A stretch of 64,000 nucleotides of DNA, taken from Plutella xylostella. Lineage: Eukaryota > Arthropoda > Insecta > Lepidoptera > Plutellidae. Below the pieces are notes generated by a model. That model saw only the letters and a list, made by a program, of their open reading frames with translations. It was not told the origin of the DNA and searched no databases. Location of the stretch: the NCBI RefSeq assembly GCF_932276165.1, contig NC_063986.1, positions 2,430,501-2,494,500 of the forward strand, read 5' to 3'. The stretch's first letter is position 1; each line of letters begins with the position of its first letter. Shown here piece by piece: positions 33,630-47,958 of the stretch. Position numbers and translations under genes: made by a program.

Positions 33630-35117
33630 GGATGGGCCAAGCCGTTGTCAAAACCATTTGAAGATCAGTAACCGGTGTAATTTTGCAGTCGTCTGAGCTT
33701 CATAATTTTGTTCTTAAGGTACCTAATGAAACTTTGAAACGAAACTTTGTGTGGGTATAATTATATTGTCTTTAACAAAGATAATAATCATTAGTTCTAC
33801 GTCGGTGATGTATGAAATTGATTCAACGTCATCATGACAGTCAATTTCGCTTTTAATTAAATTAGCCATTCATAAATATAACGGCACGAATATTGGATGA
33901 AGATTATTCTCAACGGTAACTTTATAAAAAGTTTTATCTTTTTTGTGATAGTTCGGCCGTGGTTCAACTAGTTACTACTAACATTATTATTATTATTTAT
34001 TCTTTTATTGCACAATATACTAAAGTAATTATGTACAATCAGATGGAATTAATGCTAAAACGACATTGGGTTATGTAGATACATGTTTTGCTGCTCCATA
34101 CAAATTTCCTTTATTTATACATTAAAAAAACATCACCTCTTGCCTTTAACTCTTCAAACTTTTGTTGCAAGTAGGCTTCTTGTGAGTTATCTTCCCTATT
34201 AGTAACGGTTAAGTTATTTACCAACAGTTGAAGTAAATGTATTGGAGGCACGACGGCGGCTCACGGCTCTCATTCGTCAACAGCCCGGACCTGCGCATCT
34301 AATTTGTTTACCGTCAATTGTACTCAAATTGCTGGTGGTAGTAATCAATATTATTTCAAGTTAATCCAAAAAAGAAGCTATAGGTCGCATCCAGTGGAAT
34401 CCTTTGGGAGAGGCCTATGTTCAAAAGTGATCTGCTATTGGCTAAAGAAGAAGAATAATCAAAAAATATACAGCGCAGCAGCTTCATTTACGTTGTTACG
34501 GATAAAATTAATTTTCACTGCCGTACTCAGATATGTTATTTAATGTTAATGTTCGTTAAAAAACTAACCTTTCAGATTATGAACATTAGGAGTAGTAATG
34601 TTTTTTAACATTTACTACACCAATAAGTAAACAATATTGTATCGTTATAATTATAATGGACTGATAATAAATCCTATATTACCAAGTTATGTATTTATAT
34701 TTATAAAACGTAAAATTATCCGACTTTGTTAAAATTAGCTAATTATTTTAAAAGATACATAACTACTGGTTTTCAAGCCTCAATCAGTGCGTGGGGGTAT
34801 GCGAAAACACGGGTATTATCCACTATTAAACTGTCCCAAATTTCGGTCAGAAGCACGTAGGATTTTCTTCGTGTGTGTCAGAATTGAATTTTGTGTCAGT
34901 CACGTAATTGCAGTCACGAGCGAGATCCACGTTCCTGTGTAACCGCTATTATTATTAGTTATTCAGCAATTATACGACCGATTCCGACTGTTGGATGCAT
35001 TCGTAATGCGACCCGCGGGTCTAAACATTCATCACGGATGCAATCATCATCTGTTACTTTTCTTTGCTGTTCATACTTTTTAAAGACATGAACATCTATG
35101 TCGGATCTTTATATTCT
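33630..35117. other. Gene-free DNA containing repeat relics
   Basis: No gene is seen. At 33981-34080 the sequence (TTATTCTTTTATTGCACAA and onward) weakly resembles the LINE-like tail near 11.8 kb. The RTE relic at 34384 is listed separately. Confidence 0.5.
34384..34455 (+). mobile_element. Degraded RTE-type LINE 3' end
   Basis: TTTGGGAGAGGCCTATGTTC decodes to LGEAYV, the conserved C-terminal motif seen at 2534. It is followed by a premature stop (AAGTGA), then GCTATTGGC, a stop, and an (AGA)n tail. It is clearly more decayed than the copy at 2534. Confidence 0.6.
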
Positions 35118-35328
35118 ACTAGGTGTTCCCGCGAGCTTCGCTTCGCCTTTAAAAGTTTTCCCGTGGGAATCCGGGATAAAAAGTAGCCTATGTTCTTTCT
35201 CAGGGTCTAGACCATATGTATACCAAATTTCATTCAAATCCGTTCAGTAGTTTTGGCGTGAAAGAGTAACAGATAGAAAGACACAGTTACTTTCGCATTT
35301 ATAATATTAGTTAGGATTAGTTAGGATT
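35118..35328 (+). repeat. Dispersed repeat B, copy 2
   Basis: The same unit as 23500-23709, starting CTAGGTGTTCCCGCGAGC. The GACA microsatellite is almost lost (AACAGATAGAAAGACACAG). The tail unit ATTAGTTAGG is present twice, a short terminal tandem duplication also seen in copy 4. ATTCTA occurs immediately on both sides and may be a short target-site duplication. Confidence 0.7.
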
Positions 35329-35340
35329 CTATTCTAGAAT

Positions 35341-35460
35341 GAACCCTGTGGGGGTGATAGTACCTGCACCTGGATCCCTCGAATGGAACCTTTGTGCGTA
35401 TCCTCCCCACCACGCTGGACCACTACGTGTTGGTGCGTTCACACATCTAGGTATCCTAAA
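35341..35460. repeat. Degenerate lepidopteran repeat fragment
   Basis: The words CCCACCACGCTGGACCACTA, GTGTTGG and TTCACACA match a widespread lepidopteran LINE-associated repeat that I remember only approximately. No ends are definable. Confidence 0.35.
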
Positions 35461-38400
35461 TTGTATCCGTATTAATTAGGCTGTAGTTTAAATGAATTAA
35501 TTTTCAATCAAGGTTTACGTTATATACCTAACTAAAACATAGGACGTTATTCTTAGCGTTCCCCGAAAGGTTAGCTATAGTAGTTGACGTAAACACAACC
35601 TTTTCAAGATTCTATTGACGGAGCACTTCTTGCTTGCGTGCAATGGGTTCGGTATGGATTGACGCCGTACTATTTCAAATAAACGTCAAGGATTTTCTTA
35701 TAACGTCTAGCTCTGTAGCTAATAGTGTATTCCCTACCGTGTTCGGCGCAGAGCAAATAAAATTTATAGATATTTAGTATTGTATTGCGCACATAAATTG
35801 ACAGCTCTGGAAGTCGGCTATCCTTCATCCGACGTTTCCATCAAAGGGCTGAATTGCCGTAATAACAGTCATGATTGGAATTTATCGGAGAAAAGCTTAC
35901 TAGTAATATGTTCCTTTACACATTAGGTGCCAGTTATTTATAGGTATGCGATATTTAGAATCATTCATAGTATTATAATCGGAATCGGACGCTGTGTTGA
36001 GCTAAGATGAGTTTTCTTTGACAAGCTATGATTGGTTTTTCCAACAAAAGCGAGTCAATGACCTCGAGCACGAATTCTGTTTGCGGCTATTTTATGTTGA
36101 ATACATAAAAGAGGCTAATGATATTATTATATTGGTTTCAGATTCAAAATGTCGGGACTATTATGAGGCTGGCGAATCCACTTCTAGGTAAGTTGAAAAT
36201 GCAAATGTTATTATGAAAGTCAACATATTTGATGCCGTAATGGGTCTATTCTGTCACTTAATCGACAATCTATATGGACGAATAGCCCTCGTGTAAGTCG
36301 TGGGGTGTGGCGGCAACATAATAGGTTCAGAAATTCGGCCCACGCTCCGCTAAAATCGCAGAGTTGCCTTATTAAATTATTTGTCGGAATAACGCCCTTT
36401 CGTTTGGAGTGATTTAGGGTACCCTTTTCTAAGAGACAATCTGACCGAAGGTGCAGTAACGTTTTGAAGGCTGTTCGTGATATATTAGTCAATTAACGTC
36501 CTATTATGTTTAAGACCTTGGTCTATTATGTTACTTATGATTTCTCAACAAGAGCATTACTTATTACGTATACCTAACTCCATACCTACTTAAGTTTATG
36601 CCATGTTTATGTGTAACGCAGCTCAAATTTGTAAGTACCTACGCATTTTGTGCAAACATAAAGTGATTAAGGTTTTATAGATTTAGTCAAATTAATATCT
36701 ACAAAAGATATTAAAAATATATCCGAATTTGTTTTATAATTCTAATTAATGCAAACACAACAAATTTAAAACATCCGTTTGCCACAATAAAGTCGTAAAA
36801 TGAAAATAAAACAAACAATTTGAAGAGGCTGTTATGCAAAGTAAAAGTTATAAATGGATACGATTTGTCTCTAAGATAAAATTCTGAGTTTTGTGTTGCA
36901 ACGAAGTGAGCATTTAGAAATACATTTAAGTAGGTAGGCAATGTTAAAGGTTTAATGACTGACAGTGACAGGTTTATAGATTTGAGTGTAACAGTGGCAG
37001 GTGATGGCTAGAAAAATATCTGTAACAAAAGGCAGAAACTAAGTAGGCAGATTCAAATATGCTTTTCAGCCATTCTTATATAAGAATCCTTCATAAGAAT
37101 CATTTCTAGGATGTATTCCAGAATGTGGGGTTTCCTGAGGTAAAAATTATTTACATATTTATTATAATTGTTATATACAAATGTTTTTTTACTACACGAT
37201 TGTGCTTATTTATTTTTATTATAATAGTTTATACATGGGTAGTTTGCATACAGTTCAAAATATATTTTGAGAATCACGCAGCACTAAAGCTTGCAGTTGC
37301 GTATAACGGTTAATAAGCAGGAAATTTATTCAAAACCTAAAAGCAGTTCCAAAGAGATAGTAAAATTTAAGAACGCTTTTTTGGATTTATCGATTTTTTG
37401 TCGTATGTTAATATTATGACAACTAATTCAATGAAACAACCAAATTCTGCGAGTGACGTTTACTGGTATTAAGTGTCCAAATAAGGGTAAACATAGAGCT
37501 TAGACTATCAGTAATACACACACTAAGATACGTAGGTTACATACACACTTCACAACTCTTGTTGACTAGAAGAATTAGTTTTAGCATCGACCAAGTCCAC
37601 CTGATCGTGACCTTATTACTTAGCATTATTTTGAGGTAGTTATGCTGCAGACAAAACGTATCTAGAACCGTATTTAGAATCGAATTTATATCGAAATTGC
37701 CTTCAAAGGAATACGTCTTGGTTATCCAGAATACCGTAGTATAACCTGTCCCGGTTGCCCCGGTTGTATGGTGGCAATGCTTGCTGATAGCCCCTCGCTG
37801 ATTGGTCGGCGGTGGCGCAGTTAACAATGGCGGAAGCGGGAAAGTGTAAACTTTGACGCCGATCTTACAGCCTGGAGTTACTGGTGTAAAAGTCATGGTA
37901 TTTGTGAATAGTGAGGTATAATTAAAATGGTTTGTCGTGAACACAAACACAATTTCAACGATTTTTATACACGTAATGTAGGCACTTTTAAGAAATTAAA
38001 AAAAAACTTTCTGAAAGATTGGATATACCTACATAGCTAGCGTGTTCAGTACAAAAACTCAATGTTTGCGAGTACCTACCTAACACACCGTAAATTTTTA
38101 AAATGATTAAATAAACAATTAAGTAGAATAAATATTTTCGGGACCTCTATGTTTTAGCCAGTGAAACGGAACACAGTCGCCAGTTTTTTCTTGTTTATCA
38201 ATCTGTAAAACTGTAATTTATTACTATCGCACCGTTATTATTAGTTGAGCGTCTTCTCAAATACAGTTACGTTATCGAACCGGCAGGCACTTACCGGTTT
38301 GATATTGGTTATCAATTGTGAGATACTTATTTTTTATATGTTTCTGCGATGCTTCCATACAACAACTTTTTCGCAGAAACTGCTAAACACGATGTATATA

Positions 38401-41400
38401 AAATGGAGGAGTGTCTAAGCGGTAACAAACCGCACAGAAGTGGGTTAGGTAATTTATTATCCGACCCAAAGAAATGTTTTATTAATTTTATTCATCGACC
38501 GCCCGTCAGTAGTGACGTGATGTAATTGACAAGGAAATTGTGTGCAATTTTAGATCAATGTAGTCGCAATTATAACTGCTGCTCGCTTTCATTGCGGATA
38601 CACTTTGAATTTGGCATCTTTTTTTTTGTTTTTCTGTGCATGTCCACGAGTGTTGAGCACGCATAAGACATCTATGCTTAGGTTACATAAGAAATAAAAC
38701 GTTGGTTTTGTTGGCCGTTTAACAGTGTAAATACTAAACTTTTTAACTAGATTTTTTTAAATACCTACTTTATTTTTTTTGTTATTTTCCAGTACCTAGT
38801 TGCTTAGAAATGAGAAGTCATGTAAAATGTCAGCTTTTCAAAAATTAAATTGTAAACATAATATACGTATAATGTACATAAGCATACAAATAAAAGCAAT
38901 AACACCAAAAAATAAAAATAAAAACACTGGCAACCAGTAAAAGTTTACGAAACATTTTGGTCAAGCAGCTCGTTTTTTGCTCATAAACTGGTGAAATGTT
39001 GTGCCGATGATCAACCAGTCTGAATTGGGTTCAACCAGTGTGTATGAGTGCGATTACTACACTTACCGCTACTCCTGCCCCGATACCAGTTTCCGAACTT
39101 ATACTACTTGATTTTCGAACGACTTTTTAACTTGAATCGAGTAAAGTTTTTGCCCACATTTAGAATTTATTTATTCTAAGGACCTCTAATTCTCTCTGGA
39201 CTCTGTAATTATGTTTTAGACAGTGACAGCATGTCTTTTATCCATACTTTTATCCCATAGGTAGCCATTATAAAGCCAGACATTGTGTGAAATAGGCCCT
39301 AAGTGATGTGGCTATCACTTAGGTATGGATAATGTGATTCACGTGCCATAATGATTATGTTATTATGTAGTCATTTTACATAATTGAAATTTCAATTGGT
39401 AGGTACTTATAGAATAATTATATCGAATGGAAAGTATCGTTAATAAATTTTGATTTCCAGAATTTCAAAATCCAATAATAACCGTCATAAACCGTTTTGG
39501 TTTTACTCGCACAAATAAACATAATTTGTATATTCGCGCGTCAAACCATTCACTCAATTTAAAGTCTTATTCCTTACCAAAACAGGTGTTATTCGAACGT
39601 GAAGTGCCCCGTAGCATTTACATATCGGAGAGATGCAGAGAACATCAAGATTGTCTCATTGTTATTTGAGATGTGACTATCTATATCAAGCGATGCGGTG
39701 CATAGATTAGTCCGGTACGATATTTGAGCTGAAATTCCGAGCTCGCCGATTCTCGATAGCGAATACCGATCGAGATAGTCCGGTACCGTTGGCCACTAAG
39801 GTACTATCGTTAAATTATCACTCACGTTTTGCTACTGAACGGCCGCCGCCCTAGAGTGTTATCCCAAGTAACAATGTTTGGTGTTGTGATAGAGAAAATT
39901 GCTCGATGTCGGAACCGTTAAGCTATCAAGTTACTGACCACGACACATCACTAGATCGCGGTGTGCACTCAGAATAATAACTACCTCGCGCGTGTTGTGT
40001 AGGTGATTTTGCAAAACTGTGAAGTTACGATGACGTTTATTACGTGCGGTAAACAAATCACGACTGTAAACGTAGGTATTGAATTAAATTCGGAAAACGT
40101 TTTTATTGCTTAACGTGTATGTATTTATGTCATTGTTAATTTGTGTCAAATGTAAACTTGTGCTATAAAAACATACAGACGAATTGAGAACCTCCTCCTT
40201 TCTTCGAAGTCGGTTAAAAATTTATTTGGGCAAGGTGCCATGTTTGCTCTCAAATAAGTATTTATGATTTTTATGGACTACAATTAGAATTTATCATTAC
40301 TGCGAAAGGGGTGACAAAAATCTCGTAAAAATAACTTTCACGTTTTTCATCAGGTAGCCGCACCGGAACCCCAGATTAAAGAAAATTCCAGTTACAGAAT
40401 CCTTAAGGGCGTCTCTTGAACAACTCGATCCAAATCCCGTTACAAAGTAAGTTCGACCTCAAAGCATTTATCAGCTGCGATCGCATTCGCAACTATTACT
40501 CGACGATTTAGAATAGCTTCGTTAAGGCTGAATAAGGACACGTATTCGCGATTAAATTACGTTACAGAATAGCGCAATTGCAATAGAAATAATTCAATTG
40601 TCTTTTTATAATGGTTTTGGTTACTTAGATACGCAAATTGCCAGTAAATTGAAATCTTGTTGCGCTCTGCTAAGTTATACAGGGTGGTGCAAAAAGGGTA
40701 TAGCCGAAATGGGTTTACTTATTTGGTTGTTAATCTAGATATCTGTTACAAGAGTTTCATTTGTTGACCTTCACTTAGTTAAATACGAGTAAAAGCCACG
40801 TAAAAGCACATTAAATATGCTGTAAAATGTTTACATAGTAAATCTGCTCAAAATTACTGGTACGCGGAAATAAATTCCTATTTGCCTTCTTACTTATCAT
40901 TTTTTTCCATACTTACTTTATATACAGGGTGTTGTATTTGCCTTACATTCAATCCTCAAAGCACAATACCTTTCTATAGGTACCTATCTGGTTCGAATCA
41001 TAAACTATTTAACTACCTACATAGTTTCTTAGTAATAAGCTTTTCTTAACTACAGTTCATGCAAAAGGTTACCGGCCTCTATAGGCAATGGAGTGAAAAT
41101 ATCCATTACAACTAAATTGAATCGTAGTACATAACATAACATACAGTTACATAGCTTAGTAGATATTATCTTTATTTAATTGATCTGTCAACGAGAGATA
41201 ATGCAAAAGATAACGATAAACACCAAGATATGCACGTAATGCTGCTTATAATAATGTATTAAACATTATTTCAATAGAGCTTGTATTGTGTGTTACAAAT
41301 AAAGGCATGATATTATTCACTCTTTTGAGAAAGTTAAATACATATCACATCGTTTTCATAGAACTCGCAAAAGCTTTGTAAAGGGCATGTACCTAAGTCG

Positions 41401-44400
41401 GATAAACACGAATTTAGAGTAATTTTTTATAGAGATAGATGCAAGGGTCACTTTTATTATTTCCATATACTTAATACAATAAACACCATTACCAGATCAG
41501 AAACCACTAAGTACATCCATTACAAGTGTATGCCTATATATGCATGTAAGCACACAAGTCTATAAAGTATTATTCAAAATACCAGCGCTAAACTTTGTAA
41601 CAGCGGCTAAGTAGGTCGGCATATGGTATTCGCTTTCGTGCTCACTATTACCCAGCTCGTTGTCTCGATAGCGAATGTCTCACAGTCAGAAACAGTTACG
41701 CCTGTTGCGTGTTCACTGTACTCACTCACACATCAACACCGGCCACGTATCACTACCGAACATCTCCATCCATTTGCACTAGTTCGACTACTTTTCTAAT
41801 AACATTACCAGACTTACCAGAAGTGTCGAGTCTGCCAGAAAGCCGACCCGTCCGAGATAATACTTCATCAGGGCACTTTCGGATTTCTCTTGGCGGAGAC
41901 AAGGATATTGAAAGACGCTATCGGGAGATGTGACAGCGTGGACACTGCTACGGTTTGCTAGCACTCGCCCACGTGACGTCGGGCCCATAAATTGCACTTC
42001 GTTATGCAAAGCGACGGCGGCCGGCAGGTGGCCGGCTCACCCGACAGATGGACGCAGATAAGATCCCCAACCACCTAATTAAAAAGAACTCCGCATTCTA
42101 TTTCCAATTTCGCACAATTACTGTTGCCACAATTTAAACCGCCAACGGAGGCTGTTTGCTTTGCCAGTAACTATAGTTGCAATGCCTATAATGCTGTCAA
42201 CTAGTCTCCCCTTTTTCAATTAACTAATGCTATTGATGCAGTTTATGACGTTGTTAATCTCAGCCAATGGGAACGCGTCCCGATCCTACAACAGTCTTCG
42301 TGGTATCGTGAAATAATGTTAGCTTATTTATGGAGTATTTATTCCAGTATTTGTGATAGGACGTGGGCGAAAGCACTCCGCGACTATGAGCCGGCAAAAT
42401 AATAAGTTGCTGCAATATTTATGTTATTTATATGAATTAAATGTTAACGAATGACTTATTCAGGCGGGTAGGTGATTAGGATGCATTTATGCAAGGCTCG
42501 GGCGCATGATGATTTATATCGTTTTCTAGTGAGCCCTATTTGGCTATCGGCCTCGATTCTGAACAATCGGCGTTTTAGTTGCTTGTGTGCTCGTTCCTCT
42601 ATCATCTTATTAGCATAAATTGTTTGTGTGCTGCACCTTACCGGTATTGCTGATGTCTTTATTTACGTGTTCGTTTTCAATATTTGATTGTAGTTTTTGT
42701 TGTTGGTAGGTAGGTAGAAATTGGTATTGGTTGGTGAGTCGAGTAGTAAAAGTAAGTATAGTACCTAATCATAAAATATAGTAATCAGTGGAATATTAAA
42801 CTACATAATAAAAGTATGTTATGTTATGTCTCTACGTTTCCTCCTCCGTAATCCGAACAATTAATTTCATTCTGCCCTAAAGTCTAATCCTACTGTCTGA
42901 GGTATATAAGTAGACATACTTATAATTATACCTCTTCACAGAGGTATACATAATTATACATATTCTTATATGAATTCTACAGAACAATGACAGCCTCCGC
43001 TCGCCATAACTCTCCAATTACCAGTTCCAACTTATTACACAAGTCGGTAATTAAAACCAAGCCTTTATTAACTGGGAGATTTCATCCCGGCTTCGCCACT
43101 CGTTATCTTTAACCAGGAAACGTCGTCAGTTAGTCTGGCTATCTGACATTTCCTTTGTCAGGTTCCAGTGGCTGCAAAACAATGTAATTGCTGTGGGTTA
43201 CCCACCAGTGGGGGGTAAGTTGCCAATTCTGGGAAGCCCCCGCTGAGCTGACTGCTGCTTTTGATTTCGATTCTAGAGATTCTTGGTTGCGTTTTGTTTA
43301 ATTGTGGTTTCCGTATTTGTCAATTTAGATGTTTTGCAGGTAAAACCACGTAGCATAGCCCTGAAACGGATATAAATATATTAAGAATGTTGTTTGTATG
43401 TGAGTTGATCGATATTGATTGTAACATGTTCGTAACAATCATAACATAAAACATTAAAATCAGTTTATCTAGTTGTGTCAAAATAGTCAATCAACTAAAC
43501 TACACAATACATAAGTGTAAATTATTGATGGATACAGTCAATATGCGCTTAGAATAATAAACCTTGAGACACATACAAGACCATTATTATTATGATCTAA
43601 TGATGCATAAATTAAAAAGTATACAAAACTTAACCTTGTATGAATCAATCAAATAGAACTGACCTATTTTTATTAAGTGTTTCACCATAATTGAATTATC
43701 AATCTTAGCAGGTTTTTTTATTTATATGGAGATGTTTTAAATCACTTCACTGCTTTATCCTAACAATAGCACTCACTCACTTAAGCTATTAAGTTATGAA
43801 ATAAATAACGACTAAATTGATCTATAAATGAAATGAAATGTAAAATGGTTTGCATTTAATACACTATGTTCAATTATTCACTTAATAGGTATAGTTTTCG
43901 TAATTTATGCCCAAGTAAGGTGGTATTAGAAATCGTTAAAGAACTAGCGCTATTTGGCAATTAGTGGTTTTATAAAATGGAAAGTGTACCTAGATATTCT
44001 GAATAAATAATTATCAGTTTGTGTTCAGATTTGCGTTCGTGAATATTTGCAGTGCAGGAAAAAGATGCGTGAAATAATTTGGAATGAAAAGTAAATAATA
44101 AGTAAGTTTTGCTGATTCTAAAACTATATGGACATAAGTATATAGGCCGCCTAATTACGGGTCGTATTCATGTTGATATTTCGACAAGTGACAAAAGTTA
44201 TTGGAAAACCTATGAGCATAGATAAGTTGCTGTATGGTAGTATTCTTAGGTTCCTTTTATTATCCACCTTAACTACTTACGGAACAAATATAGCTATTAT
44301 AGTTTTGTACAAGACCAGCGTTGTATTAATGTTAGCGGTGGCCTAGTTGTAGTCTGTATGTAGCTAGTAATAAAGTGAAACGATGTCTTTAAATGAGATA

Positions 44401-47400
44401 CTTACTAGATACTAGGCTTCAGATAATGTTGCAATATTCGATGTTCATAATTTAGATATAGGTACAATCACGCAACGTAATATACAATAAGATAGTTGAA
44501 TATTGTTGCGATAGTACGGCATCAGTTATGTTGGTTGGTTGTTGGTACAATAAAACAGATAACTAGGTATTTGTTACACAAATATCTATAGCAAGCAGAT
44601 TATTTAACAACAACAGAAAAAGTTAGTTTGCCAATGGAAAAGTTAGACAAAGTAAAACATAGGTTGAACGGAGTTTTGTTAGTAGATTACCGGTAACAAG
44701 GGGCGATTGGACAGTACAACGCCCGGTAGTTAGGTGCAGCAACAAAGTATGCCATTACTCACGGAGTTTGATCGCAGCACTATCAGCCAAGCTTTGCCCT
44801 TTGACACGCGAGCAAGGCCACCCAAATCCTTTCACTTTCTCAACAAAAATCAAATCTCTTGCCCAAGCACAGCACCAAACTTGAACTCCAACCTTATCGC
44901 AATTGAAACTGTAACAAAAGAAAAACAAAAAATATTAATAAATCTCTTCACAGTTTCAATTTCAACACGGCACAATCGGGTCAGGAGTTTACAATAAACC
45001 GGCGATTTTCGGTCGTTCCCCCGCCAAGTGTGATTTAGTGGTAAGAGCGTGACTTTCGCAAGTGGCGACATTATCGCTTCGTGTCAAGCCAAATCGAAAA
45101 TGCGGGCAGAAACGTCGACCTCGTGGTTTAAAGTTGTCACAACCCGAGAAATTATTATCTCGGAGCCATTTCATTACTCCGAAATGGAACCAACACGGAA
45201 ACAAGAGTATAGTATAATATAAAGGCAAAGGAACTCATTCACGCCGAAGAAACGAATGGTTATGTTTTATTTGATTTTATCGCAGATACATAACTATTTT
45301 AAACTGATCAAGAGCGAGACTAATAAGGCACTGAATGCAGTGTTCAGGAATGATTTAGGCTAAGAGCTGTTAAAGCATGAAATTTATTGAACAAAGCAGC
45401 CAATTGTCAATGGGCACGCGTGAGCAATCAAATTGGTGCCGGCGCAACAGTCAATCTGCTCGACTTGCGATTTCGTTCGAAAAAGATCTTAATCTGTAGC
45501 CATTATCGTCTCTTTTAGCGCATAGAAGGCTATCGGATCCGTTGCTTTATTTGGCGAGTAAAATCGAAACCGCACTAAGTCACGAAGAGACAGTTAGATC
45601 GGCGCTCTTTGCTCCAGGATAATAAGTAAAGTGCGCTCGTGAGTTGTCTCGAGTGCGTTCCCATTTACAAAACGGGCCTTAGCATTTCAAATGCGAGCGA
45701 CAGAACATTGTGTCCCGAACGTAATCGCAGAGATATTGCACTGCAAGGTGCGCGGCGCGGGGCGTGTAAGTTATTTGTAAACACGACCGTGCATTCGTAG
45801 AGACACACCGTCGTCGAAGTAACGAGCGTTGGCAAACCGAACTGGATGAAGAAATAATTCCTGCACCTTTAACTCGAGGATCTGAATGTTAACGGTAATA
45901 TTTAAGGGCTCCGAACACGCAATGCTTGTTTAGAGGCGATTTCCTGCCGTTCGATTGGAATTGGAATCCTAACACTGAGATTTATTTTATTGTTGATCTG
46001 CATACAGCTACAGCTCGATAATATTGATTTTATTGATGGCGTCCGTTACAATAATAAAGGAGATCGGAGTCATTAATACTTCAAATTGATATAGCTAGCA
46101 ACCGCTTCCTGTTTTTAACGAGACAATGGAAACAGTCTGCACCGTGCGGCCCTAAAATGGTAACCAAGGTGCCTCGGCCGCTCATAACCCTCGTGACGTA
46201 GCTGTGCCGATAACGGCATCTCCCCAAGACCTTGACAACTTATAGTCTGTAGTCTATGGTTTGTGGCACAGGAGCCCCACTCCGTCATCGCAGCATTGGA
46301 AAACTCCAAACGCCATAGCTACTTCTAACGAAAGTACTACCAAGTCTGTGGAATCGTAGATTCAAGTGCCGGTAATCGATTAGTCGGAGTTGGCGCTCAG
46401 TCTTCAGGCAGTGTTCGTCTTCACTGCCCTTTCTCGCGCCGGCATGCGGCATACCGACGATCAGCTATCGGCTGCAAATGTCAACACGACTGTGCACGTG
46501 GGAGAAACACATTTTCATCGTTTACTGTGGCTCGTCCGCCGCTCGCTCCAACGTTTCCGTGACACTAATGTTGTGCAATGCGAATGCTTACCCGAATAAT
46601 GTTGTGTCGATGAGAGGTACCCAGTAATTTTTACACAATACAGCAATAATTTTAGTCTGTCAGCACCCGGCAGTTAATTAATAAACAGTTGAAAAGGTCA
46701 ACGTATGTTTTAAAAGCGAAGCTCTTGTAGCGTTTTAAATTAATTAGCTAGTTGTCGTAATCCGAAAAGGGCGGCAAGTGAATGTTCGCATATCGCATGT
46801 ATGAGGGCCTGCCAGCGATCCGACACCGCGCCGCGTAGATCAGGTTTCTTGCGCCGATATCCATGCAATTTAATTTTTTGTCCTCGCCTCGGCGAAACTT
46901 GGCTTGCGTAACAGCCCGATAGTCTCAATACACGCGAAAAGAAACTATAAAAAGCATAAATGCAGCCAGACTCGTTATATAGGTATAGCAGTGACTGTAT
47001 CTGGAGAATAAAATAAGTTTAAGCACTCGCGGCGCAATATAAATTGAAAATAAAATGTCGACGAGTACATCATACGAGCCGCGGTTGATAAAGTGTCAAA
47101 TAGCCGGTGAGGCTTCGTGAAAAATGTCTTTAGCGGGCCGTCAGGTTGCCATAAACGAGCGAGCGCAATTTTCTGCAATATTCCATTAATATTGTAGTCG
47201 GATGCTACATAGGTGTGAAGGTATAAGTAGGTACATTTTAGAGATCAACTATTATTACTCTTACCTACAACAGCTGTAAATAGATTGATTTAGGTAATGT
47301 CTCTCCTACCGAATATACTTCCAAAACTTGCAATTACTCTATAGTGTCCTTAAAGATATCACATATAATCCATATAGGTAAGTACATACCTACATCCATA

Positions 47401-47784
47401 AAAGTATGTTATTCTCAAACGAAATGATTATGTATTTCAGCTAAGATGCGCTGTATAGATGAATCACGATAGCCCCCCAGCCTCTGCACGCAAAAACGCG
47501 ATTAGCTCTTCAGAAATGCCAGACGTAGGTGATTGCAGATTGCATAACCTGTAACTGATAGCAATCCATACAAACGGATGGGCTTCTGTATAATAATTGC
47601 GTATAACTTCGAGATTATATGTGTTTGCTTCCCATTCAGCCGCCCGCCGTAAATAATAGCAAACCGATTGCGAAATAAGCACTTGGGAAAGCACGCAAGG
47701 ATCTATGGTAGTAGTAATGATAGGTATTCATGTAGGACTCAGTATCCAAAATCCAAGAGAGGTACTATTGCTTGACAAATTATG
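35461..47784. other. Long gene-free stretch with GC-richer islands
   Basis: No gene is supported. The 137-codon minus-strand frame at 37537-37950 is the longest chance-like ORF; it has no domain or splice context. GC-richer islands at about 39640-39980, 41600-42060, 45400-45870 and 46130-46600 could be regulatory DNA or undetected first exons. Two similar starts, ACAGGGTGGTGCAAAAAGGG (near 40679) and ACAGGGTGTTG (near 40924), resemble termini of a known lepidopteran repeat. At 45144-45163 CCGAGA/TCTCGG forms a small hairpin. Confidence 0.5.
40160..40216 (+). repeat. Short repeat terminus ('CCTCCTCCTT..GAAGTCGGTTAAAAA')
   Basis: GAGAACCTCCTCCTTTCTTC followed by GAAGTCGGTTAAAAA matches a sequence that recurs very often in moth and butterfly genomes as the end of a repeat. 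The rest of the element is not evident. Confidence 0.4.
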
Positions 47785-47840
47785 AAGTTTCGGAGAGCTG
47801 TGATGCAAGGTACGTTTAATGCAACGAGATAGAGTCTTAT
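47785..47840 (+). mobile_element. MITE family A, internal fragment
   Basis: GGAGAGCTGTGATGCAAGG followed by ACGTTTAATGCAACGAGATA corresponds to the interior of the copy at 13929. The terminal repeats are missing. It lies just left of the fold-back at 47865. Confidence 0.55.
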
Positions 47841-47864
47841 CTATGATGTTATATCGTTTGCGTA

Positions 47865-47958
47865 AGGGTGCTTACAATGTAATATCTTCTATGTCATAGA
47901 GAATCAGGTTACCGGTACAGGTAGATACAGGGAACCCGATTCTCTATGTAAGCACCCT
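47865..47958. mobile_element. Fold-back element with split 24-bp inverted repeats
   Basis: The outer arms AGGGTGCTTACA (47865-47876) and TGTAAGCACCCT (47947-47958) are perfect inverses. The inner arms CATAGAGAATC (47895-47905) and GATTCTCTATG (47938-47948) also pair. On the right they form one continuous ~24-bp arm, so the left arm seems to have gained about 18 nt. No coding sequence is present and the target-site duplication is unclear. Confidence 0.6.

Noticed and set aside
37537..37950. 137-codon minus-strand ORF
   Set aside because: Longest ORF outside the LINE, but no domain, no splice or promoter context, and a length expected by chance in 64 kb.
40985..41005. GGTTCGAATC, identical to a tRNA T-arm box B
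   Set aside because: No D-arm or acceptor stem upstream at tRNA spacing; chance match.
45046..45115. tRNA-like box A (TTTAGTGGTAAGAGC)
   Set aside because: No matching GGTTCGAATCC T-arm follows and no cloverleaf can be drawn; at most a decayed tRNA-derived repeat head.
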